Below are positions 36,892 to 46,223 of a stretch of 64,000 nt of DNA, in pieces. Origin of the DNA: Desulfovibrio desulfuricans (GTDB lineage Bacteria > Desulfobacterota > Desulfovibrionia > Desulfovibrionales > Desulfovibrionaceae); assembly GCA_015062205.1 (NCBI GenBank), contig SUVB01000027.1:105862-169861 (forward strand), read 5' to 3'. The notes beneath the pieces were generated by a model. It ran no database searches. It was not told the origin of the DNA and saw nothing but the letters and a program-made list of their open reading frames with translations. The translations under genes were made by a program, and so were the position numbers. Within the stretch, counting starts at the first letter, position 1. Each line of letters starts with the position of its first letter.

Positions 36892-39564
36892 ATGAACACT
36901 TCCGAAGATCACTTGGCAAACGACAAGCCGGTGCTGGGCGCATTCTTCAAAAACCGCAGCCTGACCAGCCGCATGCTCCTGCTGGGTCTGCCGGTTTTGG
37001 CCGCCGTGCTGCTGCTCATCTTCGCAGCCACGGGCAGCGGCATTGAGTTTGTGGTGAATCGCGCAATAGCGCGCAACGCGCAGCTCCAGACACAGGCCAT
37101 CAGCCTCGCCATGGAACAGGCCCTGGAAGAGACGCGCAACCAGCTGCTCATACTGGCCGCAGGCTCCATGAACGTCGGAGACATGGCCGACAGGATGAAG
37201 TTCCGCGCAAAAGCCGGGGGACTGCGCTACAGGGAACTGGCCTTTGAGGGGCTTGCCCCCGAAAACCGCTACCTCCTGCTCAATGTCGACGACGATGTTG
37301 TCAATGTTCCCCTGCAGCAGGCGCTGGCCAGTCCTACGGGGCCGTTCCACGCCCTCGCCGGCATTCGGGAATCGGACAAGGTCAATGTCAGCCAGCCGCA
37401 GGAAGTCCTGTACTCCATGGTGCCGGTACAGGGAACGGCCCAGAACATCACCATCTATGTTCTGCGCTTCACCACGCCCGTGTACGACAATGACGGAAGA
37501 TTCAGCGGCTACCTCATGCTTTCGCTGGATTTGCGCGAACTGCGCGATATCCTCTCCGTCTATTCCGCGCCCAACGCCCCCCTCCAGACAGAGAACGAGG
37601 AGCAGGTGCGCACGATGTTTTTTGACCGCGAAGGCTGGATACTTTTCCAGTCTGAACCGGTGAACGACCATCTGCGGCAGCGCAAGCTGAGCACGGACAC
37701 TGTGCGCGCCGGCCTCACGGGCGTCTTTGGCCGTCCCGGCTTCAATACGGCCTTTCGCCCCGGCCCGGAGCACATCAGTTACTGGGACATGGTGGTCAAT
37801 GTGCAGAACGGACGATCCGGCAATCTGCCCTTCCAGCAGCGCGGCTGGGGCGGCACGCAACCGGTGGAGCGCGTCAGCTACGTGCCCCTGCGCTTCATCC
37901 CGGGCTCCGGGGACGCTCCTGTCATTCTGGGCGGGCTCGCCGTGCTGGACACCGGCTTCACCACCACGCATTCCGGCATGCAGCTGATGGGCATCTATAC
38001 CGCGGCCTTTGTGCTCGGCACGCTCCTGCTGGGGCTGAGCCTGTGGTGGCTTTCCCGCCAGATAGGCAGGTCACTCAACGCCATCACGGCGGAGCTGGAG
38101 CGCTGTAATGCGGAGAATGACTGCCGCGTTGCGGGGCTGCCGCCCATGTCGCGCGATCTGGAGCGCCTCAAAAACGCCATCAATGTGCTCCTCGACCGGC
38201 TGCGGGATGCGCGGGATGCGCGAAAGAGGCGCGAGGCCGCGGAAGACGCCCAGCAACGCCGCGCGGCGGTGACGGATCTGCCGCGGCTGGAAGACCTGCC
38301 GCCCGACGGACTTGTGGGCTTTTCCCCCGCCATGCACGCATTATGTGAAAATGTGCGCAAGGCTGCCAAGGTCATGGATGACGTGCTTGTGGTCGGTGAG
38401 ACGGGCACCGGCAAGGAACTGATTTCCGAGGCCATCCATCACCTGAGCGCGCGGGCTTCCGGCCCGTTCATCACCATCAACTGCGGCGCGCTGGATGAGA
38501 ACCTGCTCATGGACACCCTGTTCGGCCATGTGAAGGGCGCGTTCACGGAAGCGCGCGCGCCGCGCAAAGGGGCATTTCTGGCGGCGGAAGGCGGCACGCT
38601 GATGCTGGACGAGGTGGGCAACGCCGCCCCCAGGGTGCAGCAGGCTCTGCTGCGGGCGCTCTCCACGCGGCGCATCCGCCCTCTGGGCAGTGACCATGAC
38701 GTGCCCTTTGACACGCGCATCATCGCCGCCACCAACGCGCCCCTGCTGGAGGAGGCCCAGCGGGGCTCGTTCCGGGAGGATCTGTACTACAGGCTGGCCG
38801 TCATCACCATCAATTCGCCCCCCCTGCGCGAACGCAAGGCGGATATTCCGGCGTTGACCGTCTATTTTCTGGATGCGGCCTTCAGGGCCGGGGAAAGGGC
38901 GCGCAGCGAGGAGGAAAGCGGCATGACCGGAGGGGGCACGCCGCCGCAGATCAGCCGGGGGGCCATGGACAAGCTGCTGGAATACGACTGGCCCGGCAAC
39001 GTGCGCGAACTGAAAAACACCCTGACGCGGGCGCTGGCCTTCTGCGACGGCCCCATATTGTATGAGGAGGACATCCGGATCGACGCGACGACTTTCGCGC
39101 AGCCGGAAGACAGCCGGGAAGCCCTCCCGGCGGCTGATGACGCCGGGAACGTCCCCTCTGCGTCCGCTCCTCTGCCGCAGCGGCTTGCCGCGTCCGCGCC
39201 GGAGCCGGTGAACGCCGCCCCCGCGCGTTCCACGGCGGACATGCCCGCCGCGCCCCATCCCCGGCGCAGGCGCCTGCCTGCCGCGCCAACAGCCCGGCCG
39301 GAAACGTCTTCCATACCGCCGCTCCCTCCCCGACTGCGGGATGCATGGCCGCAGATTGCGGCAAGGGGAGGCATTACCCGACAGGAATACCAGGAAATGG
39401 CAGGCGGGAGCATTTCCATGCGCACGGCGCAGTACGACCTGCAGATGCTCGTGCAGCAGGGCCTTGTGCGCAAGGAAGGACGAGGTCCGACGCAACGCTA
39501 TGTGGTCGTGCGGGCCGCAGGACAACTGTTGACAGATGCCGGACGCGGACGGATACATGGATAG
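36892..39564 (+). CDS. Membrane-bound sensor / sigma-54 activator with winged-helix end
   Basis: An 890-aa protein. A membrane helix near residues 25-45 and a second near 364-385 enclose a periplasmic sensor domain of about 310 residues, with a Cache-like look. A HAMP-like segment (IGRSLNAITAELERC) follows. The AAA+ domain begins with Walker A VGETGTGKE near residue 502; Walker B is GGTLMLDEVGN. The sigma-54 contact loop reads GAFTEA (near 549), not GAFTGA. After a Pro/Ala-rich linker (about 735-810) the end is a winged-helix-like segment (ITRQEYQEMAGGSISMRTAQ and LVQQGLVRKEGRGPTQRYVV) in place of the usual Fis helix. It has no receiver or kinase domain, so sensing and activation are in one chain. 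The likely target is the divergent promoter at 36776. Confidence 0.88.
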   Translation: MNTSEDHLANDKPVLGAFFKNRSLTSRMLLLGLPVLAAVLLLIFAATGSGIEFVVNRAIARNAQLQTQAISLAMEQALEETRNQLLILAAGSMNVGDMADRMKFRAKAGGLRYRELAFEGLAPENRYLLLNVDDDVVNVPLQQALASPTGPFHALAGIRESDKVNVSQPQEVLYSMVPVQGTAQNITIYVLRFTTPVYDNDGRFSGYLMLSLDLRELRDILSVYSAPNAPLQTENEEQVRTMFFDREGWILFQSEPVNDHLRQRKLSTDTVRAGLTGVFGRPGFNTAFRPGPEHISYWDMVVNVQNGRSGNLPFQQRGWGGTQPVERVSYVPLRFIPGSGDAPVILGGLAVLDTGFTTTHSGMQLMGIYTAAFVLGTLLLGLSLWWLSRQIGRSLNAITAELERCNAENDCRVAGLPPMSRDLERLKNAINVLLDRLRDARDARKRREAAEDAQQRRAAVTDLPRLEDLPPDGLVGFSPAMHALCENVRKAAKVMDDVLVVGETGTGKELISEAIHHLSARASGPFITINCGALDENLLMDTLFGHVKGAFTEARAPRKGAFLAAEGGTLMLDEVGNAAPRVQQALLRALSTRRIRPLGSDHDVPFDTRIIAATNAPLLEEAQRGSFREDLYYRLAVITINSPPLRERKADIPALTVYFLDAAFRAGERARSEEESGMTGGGTPPQISRGAMDKLLEYDWPGNVRELKNTLTRALAFCDGPILYEEDIRIDATTFAQPEDSREALPAADDAGNVPSASAPLPQRLAASAPEPVNAAPARSTADMPAAPHPRRRRLPAAPTARPETSSIPPLPPRLRDAWPQIAARGGITRQEYQEMAGGSISMRTAQYDLQMLVQQGLVRKEGRGPTQRYVVVRAAGQLLTDAGRGRIHG

Positions 39565-39603
39565 CGCCGCCGCGCGGCACCACGCGCAACCCAAGGAATC
39601 CCC

Positions 39604-42168
39604 ATGCTTTCCAAGCTGAAAAAACTCTTCGGCCGCACGCCCCGCATCAGCCGCGCACAGGCCATGGACGCCTTTACCAAAAGGTACGGCTCCTTCAAGG
39701 AGCTGCTGCAGGCCAATGCCGAACTGGCCAATCTCATGGCCGGGCTTGATGCGGCCCTCTGCGGCAACCGGCATCTGGAAACTGCGGAAGTGCGCAAGGA
39801 GGCCCGGCGGGCCATCTTCCACTGCGAAACCATGGTCGCGGCGCTGGGCAAAATGTCCGGCAGACGCGACGCGGCGCTGGAAAACGCGGCGCATGCCGTG
39901 AGCGCGCGCATTGAGGCGGAACTGGAACAGCGCGCCCGGGGGGACATTCGCCAGTTCACCCTGCCGCTCTCCGAAGTGGACGCCAGCATGGCCTACAGCG
40001 TGGGCGGCAAGAACGCCAACCTCGGCGAACTGCGCAACATGCTGGACATGCCCGTGCCGCGCGGTTTTGCCGTTACCGTGCGCGCAGGCAGCTATTTTTT
40101 GCTGCGCACTTCCGGCCTGTTCAAAACCCTGCTTGGCCTGCTGCGCTCCATTGATCCCGAAAAGCCTGCAGAAATCAGTGAAATATCACGCAAAATCGAG
40201 GAACTTGTCCTCAGCGCCCCCGTCACGGACGATGTGGCCCAGGCCCTGTTTGCGGAGTGGGACGCGGCCTTCGGCAAGGACGCCCCCGAGGTGGTGACGG
40301 CCCTGCGTTCCAGCGCCATCGCCGAGGACGGCGTGCAGTCCTTTGCGGGACAGTACCGCAGCATTCTGGGCGTGACCCGGCAGGATCTGCTGCCGGCCTT
40401 CAAGAAGGTGGTGGCAAGCCTGTTCTCCCCCCGCGCCCTGGCGTACCGCGCCGAGCACGGCTACGCCCTGGACGCCACGGGCATGGGACTGTGCTGCCTG
40501 GAAATGGTGCAGGCCAAGGCGGCAGGGGTAGCCTTTTCGCGTCATCCCGTGGACCTGCGCTCCAACGCCATTGTCATCAACGGCCTGTGGGGGCTGGGCG
40601 AAACCGTGGTGGACGGCACCGGCACGCCGGACCAGTGGCTGGTTTCGCGCGCAACGCGCAAAATCACCAAGGCCACCATTGTCCACAAGACCGTCCGCCT
40701 GCGTCTGGCGCATACCGAAAGCGGCGTGGAGAGCCTGCTGGAACCCGTGCCCGACGACCTCGCGGACGTGCCCTGCCTCAGCGACGAGCAGGCGCGCCGC
40801 TTGGCCGACATGGTCATGGAACTGGAGGACCACTACCAGTACCCGCAGGACATGGAATGGGCCATCGACGAGGAAGACCGCATCATCCTGCTGCAAACCC
40901 GGCCCATGGGCATGGACAATGCCGCCGAGGAGCACGCCCCGCCCAGGCTGGGCGGCCTGCGCCCGCTACTCGCAGGCGGCGACGTGGCGGCCAGGGGCGT
41001 GGCCTGCGGCCCCGTGGTGGCTGTGGGCGACGGGGAAGACGTGACGCATTTCCCTGAAGGCGCGGTCATGCTGCTGGCGCACTCCTCGCCCAACGCCATG
41101 GCGGCCATGCGGCGCGCTGCGGCCATCATCGCCGAAACAGGCAGCCTGACCGGGCACATGGCCTCCATCTGCCGGGAATTCGGCGTGCCCACGGTCATGA
41201 ACATGCCGGGCGCGACAAGCCTGCTTTCCGCAGGAAGCGTCGTCACCGTGGACGCCCTTTCGGGCAGGGTTTTCGCCGGGGAGGTGCCGGAATTGCTCGC
41301 CCTGCGCCTGCGCCGTCCCCAGACCGGCGGCAACAGCCCCGCGCTGGCGCTGCTGCGGCGGACAGCGCCCTACATCCTGCCCCTGCATCTTGTGGACCCG
41401 CGCGCGGAAACCTTCACGCCCGGACACTGCACCTCGCTGCACGACATCATGCGCTACGTCCACGAACTGAGCTACGCCCGCATGTTCCAGATTTCGGACA
41501 GCGTCACCGACAACAGTGCGGGCGTGGCCTGCCGCCTTGTCTGCTCCATCCCCCTTGACCTGTACGTCATCGATCTGGGCGGAGGCCTGCGCAACCCGGA
41601 AAAGCGCGAGGCACGCCCCGAGGAAGTACGGAGCCTGCCCTTCAAGTGCGTGCTCGACGGCATGCTCAACCCCGCTGTGCAGGCGCGCGGCCCCAGGCCC
41701 GTGAACATGCGCGGCTTTCTGTCGGTCATGGGCCAGAGCATGATCGGCGGCAACCAGGAGGGATGCTCACGCTTCGGCCAGCACAGCTATGCCATCATCT
41801 CCGACCGCTACCTCAACTTTTCCTCCCGTGTGGGCTACCACTACGCCATTCTGGACTGCTGGTGCGGCGACACGCTGAGCAAGAACTACATCCGCTTTGA
41901 ATTCGCGGGCGGGGCCGCGGCAGGCACCCAGCGCGAACGGCGCGTGCGCTGCATCGGCATCATCCTGCGCGCTCTGGGCTTTACCGTGGAGATTACGGGT
42001 GATAGACTGCGTGCGCGTTACCAGAAATACCCCAGGCCCGAGCTGTGCGCGCGCCTGGATCAGCTGGGCCGCCTCCTGATCATGACCCGCCAGATGGACA
42101 TGCTCATGGTGGACGACAGCGCCGTCCAGACATTTGCCGCCAACTTCCTCAACGGCGAATACCATTAG
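39604..42168 (+). CDS. PEP-synthase-like phosphotransfer protein with novel C-terminal domain
   Basis: An 854-aa protein. Residues 1-115 are a helical N-terminal domain. An intact ATP-grasp (PPDK N-terminal) domain follows at about 120-445: GGKNANLGEL, LRSSAIAEDGVQSFAGQY, GVAFSRHP and ILLQTRPM. The swivelling phosphohistidine domain is present near 500-530 (IAETGSLTGHMASICREFGVPTV; the His is the phosphate carrier). The usual C-terminal PEP/pyruvate-binding barrel is missing. Instead there are about 280 residues of unknown type with conserved-looking cysteines (ILDCWCGDTLSKNY) and an Asp/Arg-rich end. It can probably phosphorylate a His from ATP, with an unknown acceptor. It starts 39 bases after the activator gene. 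Confidence 0.85.
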   Translation: MLSKLKKLFGRTPRISRAQAMDAFTKRYGSFKELLQANAELANLMAGLDAALCGNRHLETAEVRKEARRAIFHCETMVAALGKMSGRRDAALENAAHAVSARIEAELEQRARGDIRQFTLPLSEVDASMAYSVGGKNANLGELRNMLDMPVPRGFAVTVRAGSYFLLRTSGLFKTLLGLLRSIDPEKPAEISEISRKIEELVLSAPVTDDVAQALFAEWDAAFGKDAPEVVTALRSSAIAEDGVQSFAGQYRSILGVTRQDLLPAFKKVVASLFSPRALAYRAEHGYALDATGMGLCCLEMVQAKAAGVAFSRHPVDLRSNAIVINGLWGLGETVVDGTGTPDQWLVSRATRKITKATIVHKTVRLRLAHTESGVESLLEPVPDDLADVPCLSDEQARRLADMVMELEDHYQYPQDMEWAIDEEDRIILLQTRPMGMDNAAEEHAPPRLGGLRPLLAGGDVAARGVACGPVVAVGDGEDVTHFPEGAVMLLAHSSPNAMAAMRRAAAIIAETGSLTGHMASICREFGVPTVMNMPGATSLLSAGSVVTVDALSGRVFAGEVPELLALRLRRPQTGGNSPALALLRRTAPYILPLHLVDPRAETFTPGHCTSLHDIMRYVHELSYARMFQISDSVTDNSAGVACRLVCSIPLDLYVIDLGGGLRNPEKREARPEEVRSLPFKCVLDGMLNPAVQARGPRPVNMRGFLSVMGQSMIGGNQEGCSRFGQHSYAIISDRYLNFSSRVGYHYAILDCWCGDTLSKNYIRFEFAGGAAAGTQRERRVRCIGIILRALGFTVEITGDRLRARYQKYPRPELCARLDQLGRLLIMTRQMDMLMVDDSAVQTFAANFLNGEYH

Positions 42169-42252
42169 CCGCGCCCCCGGCCGCATTCTCCGGGGGCGCG
42201 TCCGGCCCCGCACGGCGGCCCGGCGCACGCGGCGCAACCTTGCCGAAACCCC

Positions 42253-43515
42253 ATGCCGCCTCTATCCGCAACACCCGCCGCCGCGCCGCTGCGCCCAGAC
42301 CTGCCCGAGCCGCCGCGCACGCTCCTGAGCCGCGATTTCATCCTGCTGTTCTGCATCACCATGTGCTGCAACAGTTTTGTGGCCGTCTTCTACTGCTTCG
42401 AGCAATGGCTGGAGGGCATGGCCGTCAGCCCCAACTGGCGCGGCGTCCTGCTCTCGGCCATGTTCGCCATGGTGCTGCTCTTCCGTCCGGTGACCAGCGT
42501 ACTGCTGTTGCGCCGGGGCAAACTTGCGGCCCTGGCGATCTCCATCCTTGTCTCCAGCGCAGTCATGCCGGCCTATCTTCTGGCGGAGGGCACGCACATG
42601 GTGGGGCTGGTGCTCTTTCTGCGTCTGGCGCAGGGCATAGCGCTGGCCGTTTTCTCCTGCTGCACCGTGGCCGTGCTGGTGAGTTGCATCCCCAGGGGGC
42701 AGAGCGCGCGCGGCTTCGCCCTCTTCTCCCTCACGCTGCTCCTGCCGTATTCCGTCATCCCCGCCGTAGGCGAACAGATTCTGCCGCTGCTCGGCGGCGA
42801 GCCGCGCCTTTTTGCGGCCACGGCCCTGCTGGGCGTACCCTCGCTGCTTATGCTCATCCCCCTGGCCCCGCGCCTGCGCAGGCCCGAACTGCCCCCCGTG
42901 GAACGCGGCGGCGCGACGGGACGGGCGCTGCGGCAACAAATGCGCAGTTCCGGCCTGTTCTTTGTCTACCTCTCCTGCTTCACCTTCAGCATCATGACCG
43001 TGCAGGCCATTTTTTTCATGAAGGGGCTGTGTTCGCTCACCGGCGCGCATCCGGCCTGGTTCTTCAGCCTCTACACCCTGACCATCATCGCCGTGCGCCT
43101 GACAGGCAGCCACAGGCTCGACACCCTTCCGCGCCACCGCGTCACGCTCTCGTGCAGCGCCCTGCTGGTCTGCTGCATGCTGGGGCTGGCCTGGGGGCCG
43201 GTGTGGGCCTTCATTCCCCTCACCCTGCTCTACGGCGTGGGGCTGGGACTGCTCTATCCCCTGCTCGCCGCCCTGGTCTACGACCGCTCCACCCCCGACA
43301 CGCGCTCCCTCAACTCCAACATCATGATGGCCGCCTTTGACGCCAGCGGCATGCTGGCCCCGCTCATCGGCGGGCTGGTCATCCACGCGGGCTTCAGCTA
43401 CCGGGGCGTGTTCACGGGCACAGCCGTGTCCATCGGCATTTGCGGGCTTTCCATGCTGGCGGACTGCGCGCGCACGGCCGCACAGAACCGGAAGAACAGG
43501 GCCGGAAACGCGTAA
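42253..43515 (+). CDS. MFS transporter
   Basis: A 420-aa inner-membrane transporter with about 12 hydrophobic helices split by a charged central loop (residues about 205-230). No clean A-motif is seen, but the helical pattern and the segment GLGLLYPLLAALVYDRS typical of the C-terminal half fit the major facilitator superfamily. The substrate is unknown. It follows the PEP-synthase-like gene by 84 bases on the same strand and may belong to that transcript. The ribosome site is weak. Confidence 0.85.
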   Translation: MPPLSATPAAAPLRPDLPEPPRTLLSRDFILLFCITMCCNSFVAVFYCFEQWLEGMAVSPNWRGVLLSAMFAMVLLFRPVTSVLLLRRGKLAALAISILVSSAVMPAYLLAEGTHMVGLVLFLRLAQGIALAVFSCCTVAVLVSCIPRGQSARGFALFSLTLLLPYSVIPAVGEQILPLLGGEPRLFAATALLGVPSLLMLIPLAPRLRRPELPPVERGGATGRALRQQMRSSGLFFVYLSCFTFSIMTVQAIFFMKGLCSLTGAHPAWFFSLYTLTIIAVRLTGSHRLDTLPRHRVTLSCSALLVCCMLGLAWGPVWAFIPLTLLYGVGLGLLYPLLAALVYDRSTPDTRSLNSNIMMAAFDASGMLAPLIGGLVIHAGFSYRGVFTGTAVSIGICGLSMLADCARTAAQNRKNRAGNA

Positions 43516-43561
43516 CCTCCCGGCCTTTCGCACACGAGCTTCAGGACCGGCGGCAAAACGC

Positions 43562-43612
43562 GCGCCGCTGTCGCGCCCCCCCAATTCCGGGGAAGGATCG
43601 CAACAGCGGCGC
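43562..43612. terminator. Hairpin between converging MFS and argF genes
   Basis: Perfect ten-base arms (43562-43571 and 43603-43612) with a C-rich inner part, between stops at 43515 and 43640. There is no T-run. Confidence 0.4.
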
Positions 43613-43639
43613 AAGACGGGCCCGCCCTCAGGGCGGAGA

Positions 43640-44668
43640 TCATTTGTCGGAATCGAAACGCAGTTCTTCCTCGGCCAGCGTGGCCACCATGACGGCCTTG
43701 ATGGTGTGCAGGCGATTCTCCGCCTCGTCAAAAACCACGCTGCGCGCCGACTCGAACACCTCGTCGTTCACTTCCATGCACTCCAGACCGAAGCGCTGAT
43801 AGATTTCCTCGCCCATGCGCGTTTCCCGGTTATGGAAACTGGGCAGGCAGTGCAGGAACTTGCATTGCGCATTGCCGGTCATATCCATGATTTCACCGGT
43901 CACACGGTAGGGCGTGAGCAGGGCTATGCGCTCCTTCCAGACCTCGTCCGGCTCGCCCATGGAAACCCACACGTCCGTGGAAAGAAAATCGCAGTCCCTG
44001 ACGCCCTCCCGCACATCTTCCGTGCGGGTTATGCGCGCGCCCGTGCGCTCGGCGATGCCGCAGGCCGCCTCGTACACCGCATCCGACGTCCACAGGCCGC
44101 GCGGCGCGACCGAGCGGAAATCCAGCCCCAGCATGGCCGAGCCCAGCATGTAGGAATTGCCCATATTGTAGCGGGCGTCGCCCAGATAGGCGAAGGTCTG
44201 GGCGTTGAGAGGCTTTGCGCAGTGCTCGCGCATGGTCAGCATGTCGGCCAGAAGCTGGGTGGGGTGCCACTCGTTGGTCAGACCGTTCCACACGGGCACG
44301 TCGGCGTGGCGGGCCAGGGCTTCCACGCGGGCCTGCTCGAAGCCCCGGTACTCAATGCCGTCATAAAAGCGCGAAAGCACCCGCGCCGTATCCGCCAGGG
44401 ATTCCTTCTTGCCCATCTGCGAACCGGACGGCCCAAGGTAGGTGACGCGCCCCCCCTGGTCATAGGCAGCAACCTCAAAGGAACAGCGGGTGCGGGTGGA
44501 ATCCTTCTCAAACAGGATGACGATATTCCTGCCCCTGAGAAATTGCGGTTCGCGCCGGGCCTTTTTGGCGCGCTTGAGGTCAGCCGCCAGGTCCAGCAGG
44601 TACGTGAGATCTTCCGACGTAAAGTCGGTTTCCTTCAAAAAATCCCTGTGGTACAGTCTGTTGCTCAT
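43640..44668 (-). CDS. argF: Ornithine carbamoyltransferase
   Basis: Forms citrulline from ornithine and carbamoyl phosphate in arginine synthesis. The 342-aa product has the carbamoyl-phosphate site STRTRCSFE, the [11 protein letters not shown] motif, the ornithine-binding DVWVSMGE region and the catalytic [11 protein letters not shown] at 44668 gives the usual N-terminus ([16 protein letters not shown]); a GTG five codons upstream is less likely. An ArgA-type acetyltransferase gene lies upstream on the same strand, consistent with a small arginine cluster. Confidence 0.97.
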   Translation of the reverse strand: MSNRLYHRDFLKETDFTSEDLTYLLDLAADLKRAKKARREPQFLRGRNIVILFEKDSTRTRCSFEVAAYDQGGRVTYLGPSGSQMGKKESLADTARVLSRFYDGIEYRGFEQARVEALARHADVPVWNGLTNEWHPTQLLADMLTMREHCAKPLNAQTFAYLGDARYNMGNSYMLGSAMLGLDFRSVAPRGLWTSDAVYEAACGIAERTGARITRTEDVREGVRDCDFLSTDVWVSMGEPDEVWKERIALLTPYRVTGEIMDMTGNAQCKFLHCLPSFHNRETRMGEEIYQRFGLECMEVNDEVFESARSVVFDEAENRLHTIKAVMVATLAEEELRFDSDK

Positions 44669-44778
44669 GAAGCTGCCTTGCACGTTGCAGGTTGAGCCCG
44701 GCAGGACGCCGGGGCACGGATGCGCGATGCCTTTTTCTCCGGCGATTGTCGCCGGAGTGCGCCGGCGTCGCCGCGGGT

Positions 44779-45327
44779 CTACAGCATCCGGATCATGCCT
44801 ATTTCGTCACAACAATAAAATTTGGGGCACTTGCTGCACTCCACCCAGACGCTGGGCGGCATGTCTTCCCGCTTGAATTCGGAAAAACCGCACCCGGCGA
44901 AAAAGGATTCCGCCAGGGTGAACACAAACACCCTGGGCAGCCCCAGTTCACGGCAACGGTCTACCAGGGCTTCCACCAGACGCCGTCCGAAGCCCTGGCC
45001 CTGACATGCGGCATGCACTGCCACGGAGCGTATCTCCGCCAGATCCTCCCAGAGCACATGCACGGCGCCGCAGGCCACCACCACCTCGTGGCCGTCATCG
45101 GCGGCAGGGGCCGTGGCAACCATGTAATCCTGAATATGCAGATACAGATACTGCGGTCCGCGCGCCAGCATGACATTGGCCGAAGCGTACTGGTTGATGA
45201 GCGCCGACATGCCGTGCACATCGCGCACCGTGGCCGGGCGGATGGCCAGGGCGGAAATATCCTCGACATGCACCGCGGGAACAACGGATTCCTGTTTGGC
45301 GCCGAAGCGCGGAACGGCAATGGGCAT
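44779..45327 (-). CDS. argA: GNAT acetyltransferase, probably N-acetylglutamate synthase (ArgA type)
   Basis: A 182-aa GNAT protein. The acetyl-CoA loop is [15 protein letters not shown], preceded by AEIRSVAVH. The C-terminal segment [15 protein letters not shown] is typical of short, stand-alone acetylglutamate synthases, which perform the first step of arginine synthesis. The neighbouring argF supports this. The start at 45327 adds a roughly 25-residue N-terminal extension before the GNAT core ([10 protein letters not shown]); a later start is possible. Confidence 0.8.
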   Translation of the reverse strand: MPIAVPRFGAKQESVVPAVHVEDISALAIRPATVRDVHGMSALINQYASANVMLARGPQYLYLHIQDYMVATAPAADDGHEVVVACGAVHVLWEDLAEIRSVAVHAACQGQGFGRRLVEALVDRCRELGLPRVFVFTLAESFFAGCGFSEFKREDMPPSVWVECSKCPKFYCCDEIGMIRML

Positions 45328-45420
45328 CGCGTGCGCCTCTGTTGTGAAGGGTTGCGGCCGAATGGGAAAGCGGCCGATTACCGTCCGCTTTCCGCCGGCC
45401 CAATGTTCGTCGAAAAAAGC

Positions 45421-45449
45421 ATGCTATCCGCAACAGTGTTGTCACGCAA
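45421..45449 (-). promoter_or_regulatory. Sigma-70 type promoter for argA
   Basis: On the minus strand, TTGCGT (45449-45444), a 17-base spacer and TAGCAT (45426-45421), about 94 bases ahead of the start at 45327. Confidence 0.5.
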
Positions 45450-45722
45450 GTTTTTTCCCGCAACGGGAGTTTCATCCTGTCGGGGATAACCGTTCATTTT
45501 CGCTCCCGTCTACACGAAGTTGCTGAAATAACGCGATGTTCCTGCCCAGCATAGCCAAAGCGCAGGTGACAATGTCCCTCTGCGGGAGCGTCCCGGTCAG
45601 TGCCGTTGCAGTGCACGTATTCTGAAGGCCCCACGCCATGCCGGAATTTCATGCGCGAAAAAAGGCGGAAGCAACACGGGGCGCCTCTGCGGCGCAGAAG
45701 GGAAACTGTGTAACGCGGGCGC

Positions 45723-45747
45723 AAAAAAAGGGGCGCTGAGCGCCCCT
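45723..45747 (-). terminator. Rho-independent terminator of the S10-spc-alpha cluster
   Basis: Stem AGGGGCGCT/AGCGCCCCT (45729-45737 with 45739-45747) followed on the minus strand by a run of seven T. It lies 26 bases after the rplQ stop. Confidence 0.9.
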
Positions 45748-45773
45748 GAACAAACACAGGCACAAGCCGGTCG

Positions 45774-46223
45774 TTATTCGGCCTTGGCCTCTTCGGTCTT
45801 GGTCTCTTCCGCCTTGCCCTCGCGCTTGGCGGGGGCAGGCTTGGCTTCTTCCTTCGAGGCTTCAGCCGTGCGCGAAAGTTCAATAATGGCCATGGGAGCA
45901 TTATCGCCCTTGCGGGGCAAGGCCAGCTTGAGAATGCGGGTATATCCGCCGGGAACGCCCGCAAACAGCGGCCCGATCTCGTCAAACAGGCGTTTTACCA
46001 GCGCATGGTCATTGAGAACGCGATAGGCCTGACGGCGCGCATGCAGATCATTGCGTTTGGCAAGGGTGATCAGGGGTTCCACAACCCGGCGCAGTTCTTT
46101 GGCCTTCATCTCCGTGGTGCGGATTTTGCCATGTATCAGCAGGGCCTTAGCGAGATTTTGCAACAGGGCCTTACGGTGCGCAGGCGTACGCGAGAGTTTC
46201 CTGCCGGAATTGCTATGCCTCAT
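45774..46223 (-). CDS. rplQ: Ribosomal protein bL17
   Basis: A 50S subunit protein of 149 aa. The core ([28 protein letters not shown]) is standard. About 30 extra residues at the C-terminus are charged and low in complexity ([18 protein letters not shown]), a lineage extension. The start overlaps the end of rpoA by 11 bases. It is the last gene before the strong terminator. Confidence 0.96.
   Translation of the reverse strand: MRHSNSGRKLSRTPAHRKALLQNLAKALLIHGKIRTTEMKAKELRRVVEPLITLAKRNDLHARRQAYRVLNDHALVKRLFDEIGPLFAGVPGGYTRILKLALPRKGDNAPMAIIELSRTAEASKEEAKPAPAKREGKAEETKTEEAKAE

Larger units (their letters stand above)
45328..45773. other. Intergenic region between argA and rplQ, 446 bases
   Basis: Holds the argA promoter (45421-45449) and the terminator of the ribosomal cluster (45723-45747). 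In the 270 bases between, I find no open frame with coding character and no RNA gene I can name. Confidence 0.6.

Noticed and set aside
44737..44757. Hairpin between argF and argA as a terminator
   Set aside because: On the transcribed minus strand the stem is followed by A5, not T, so it does not have terminator form.
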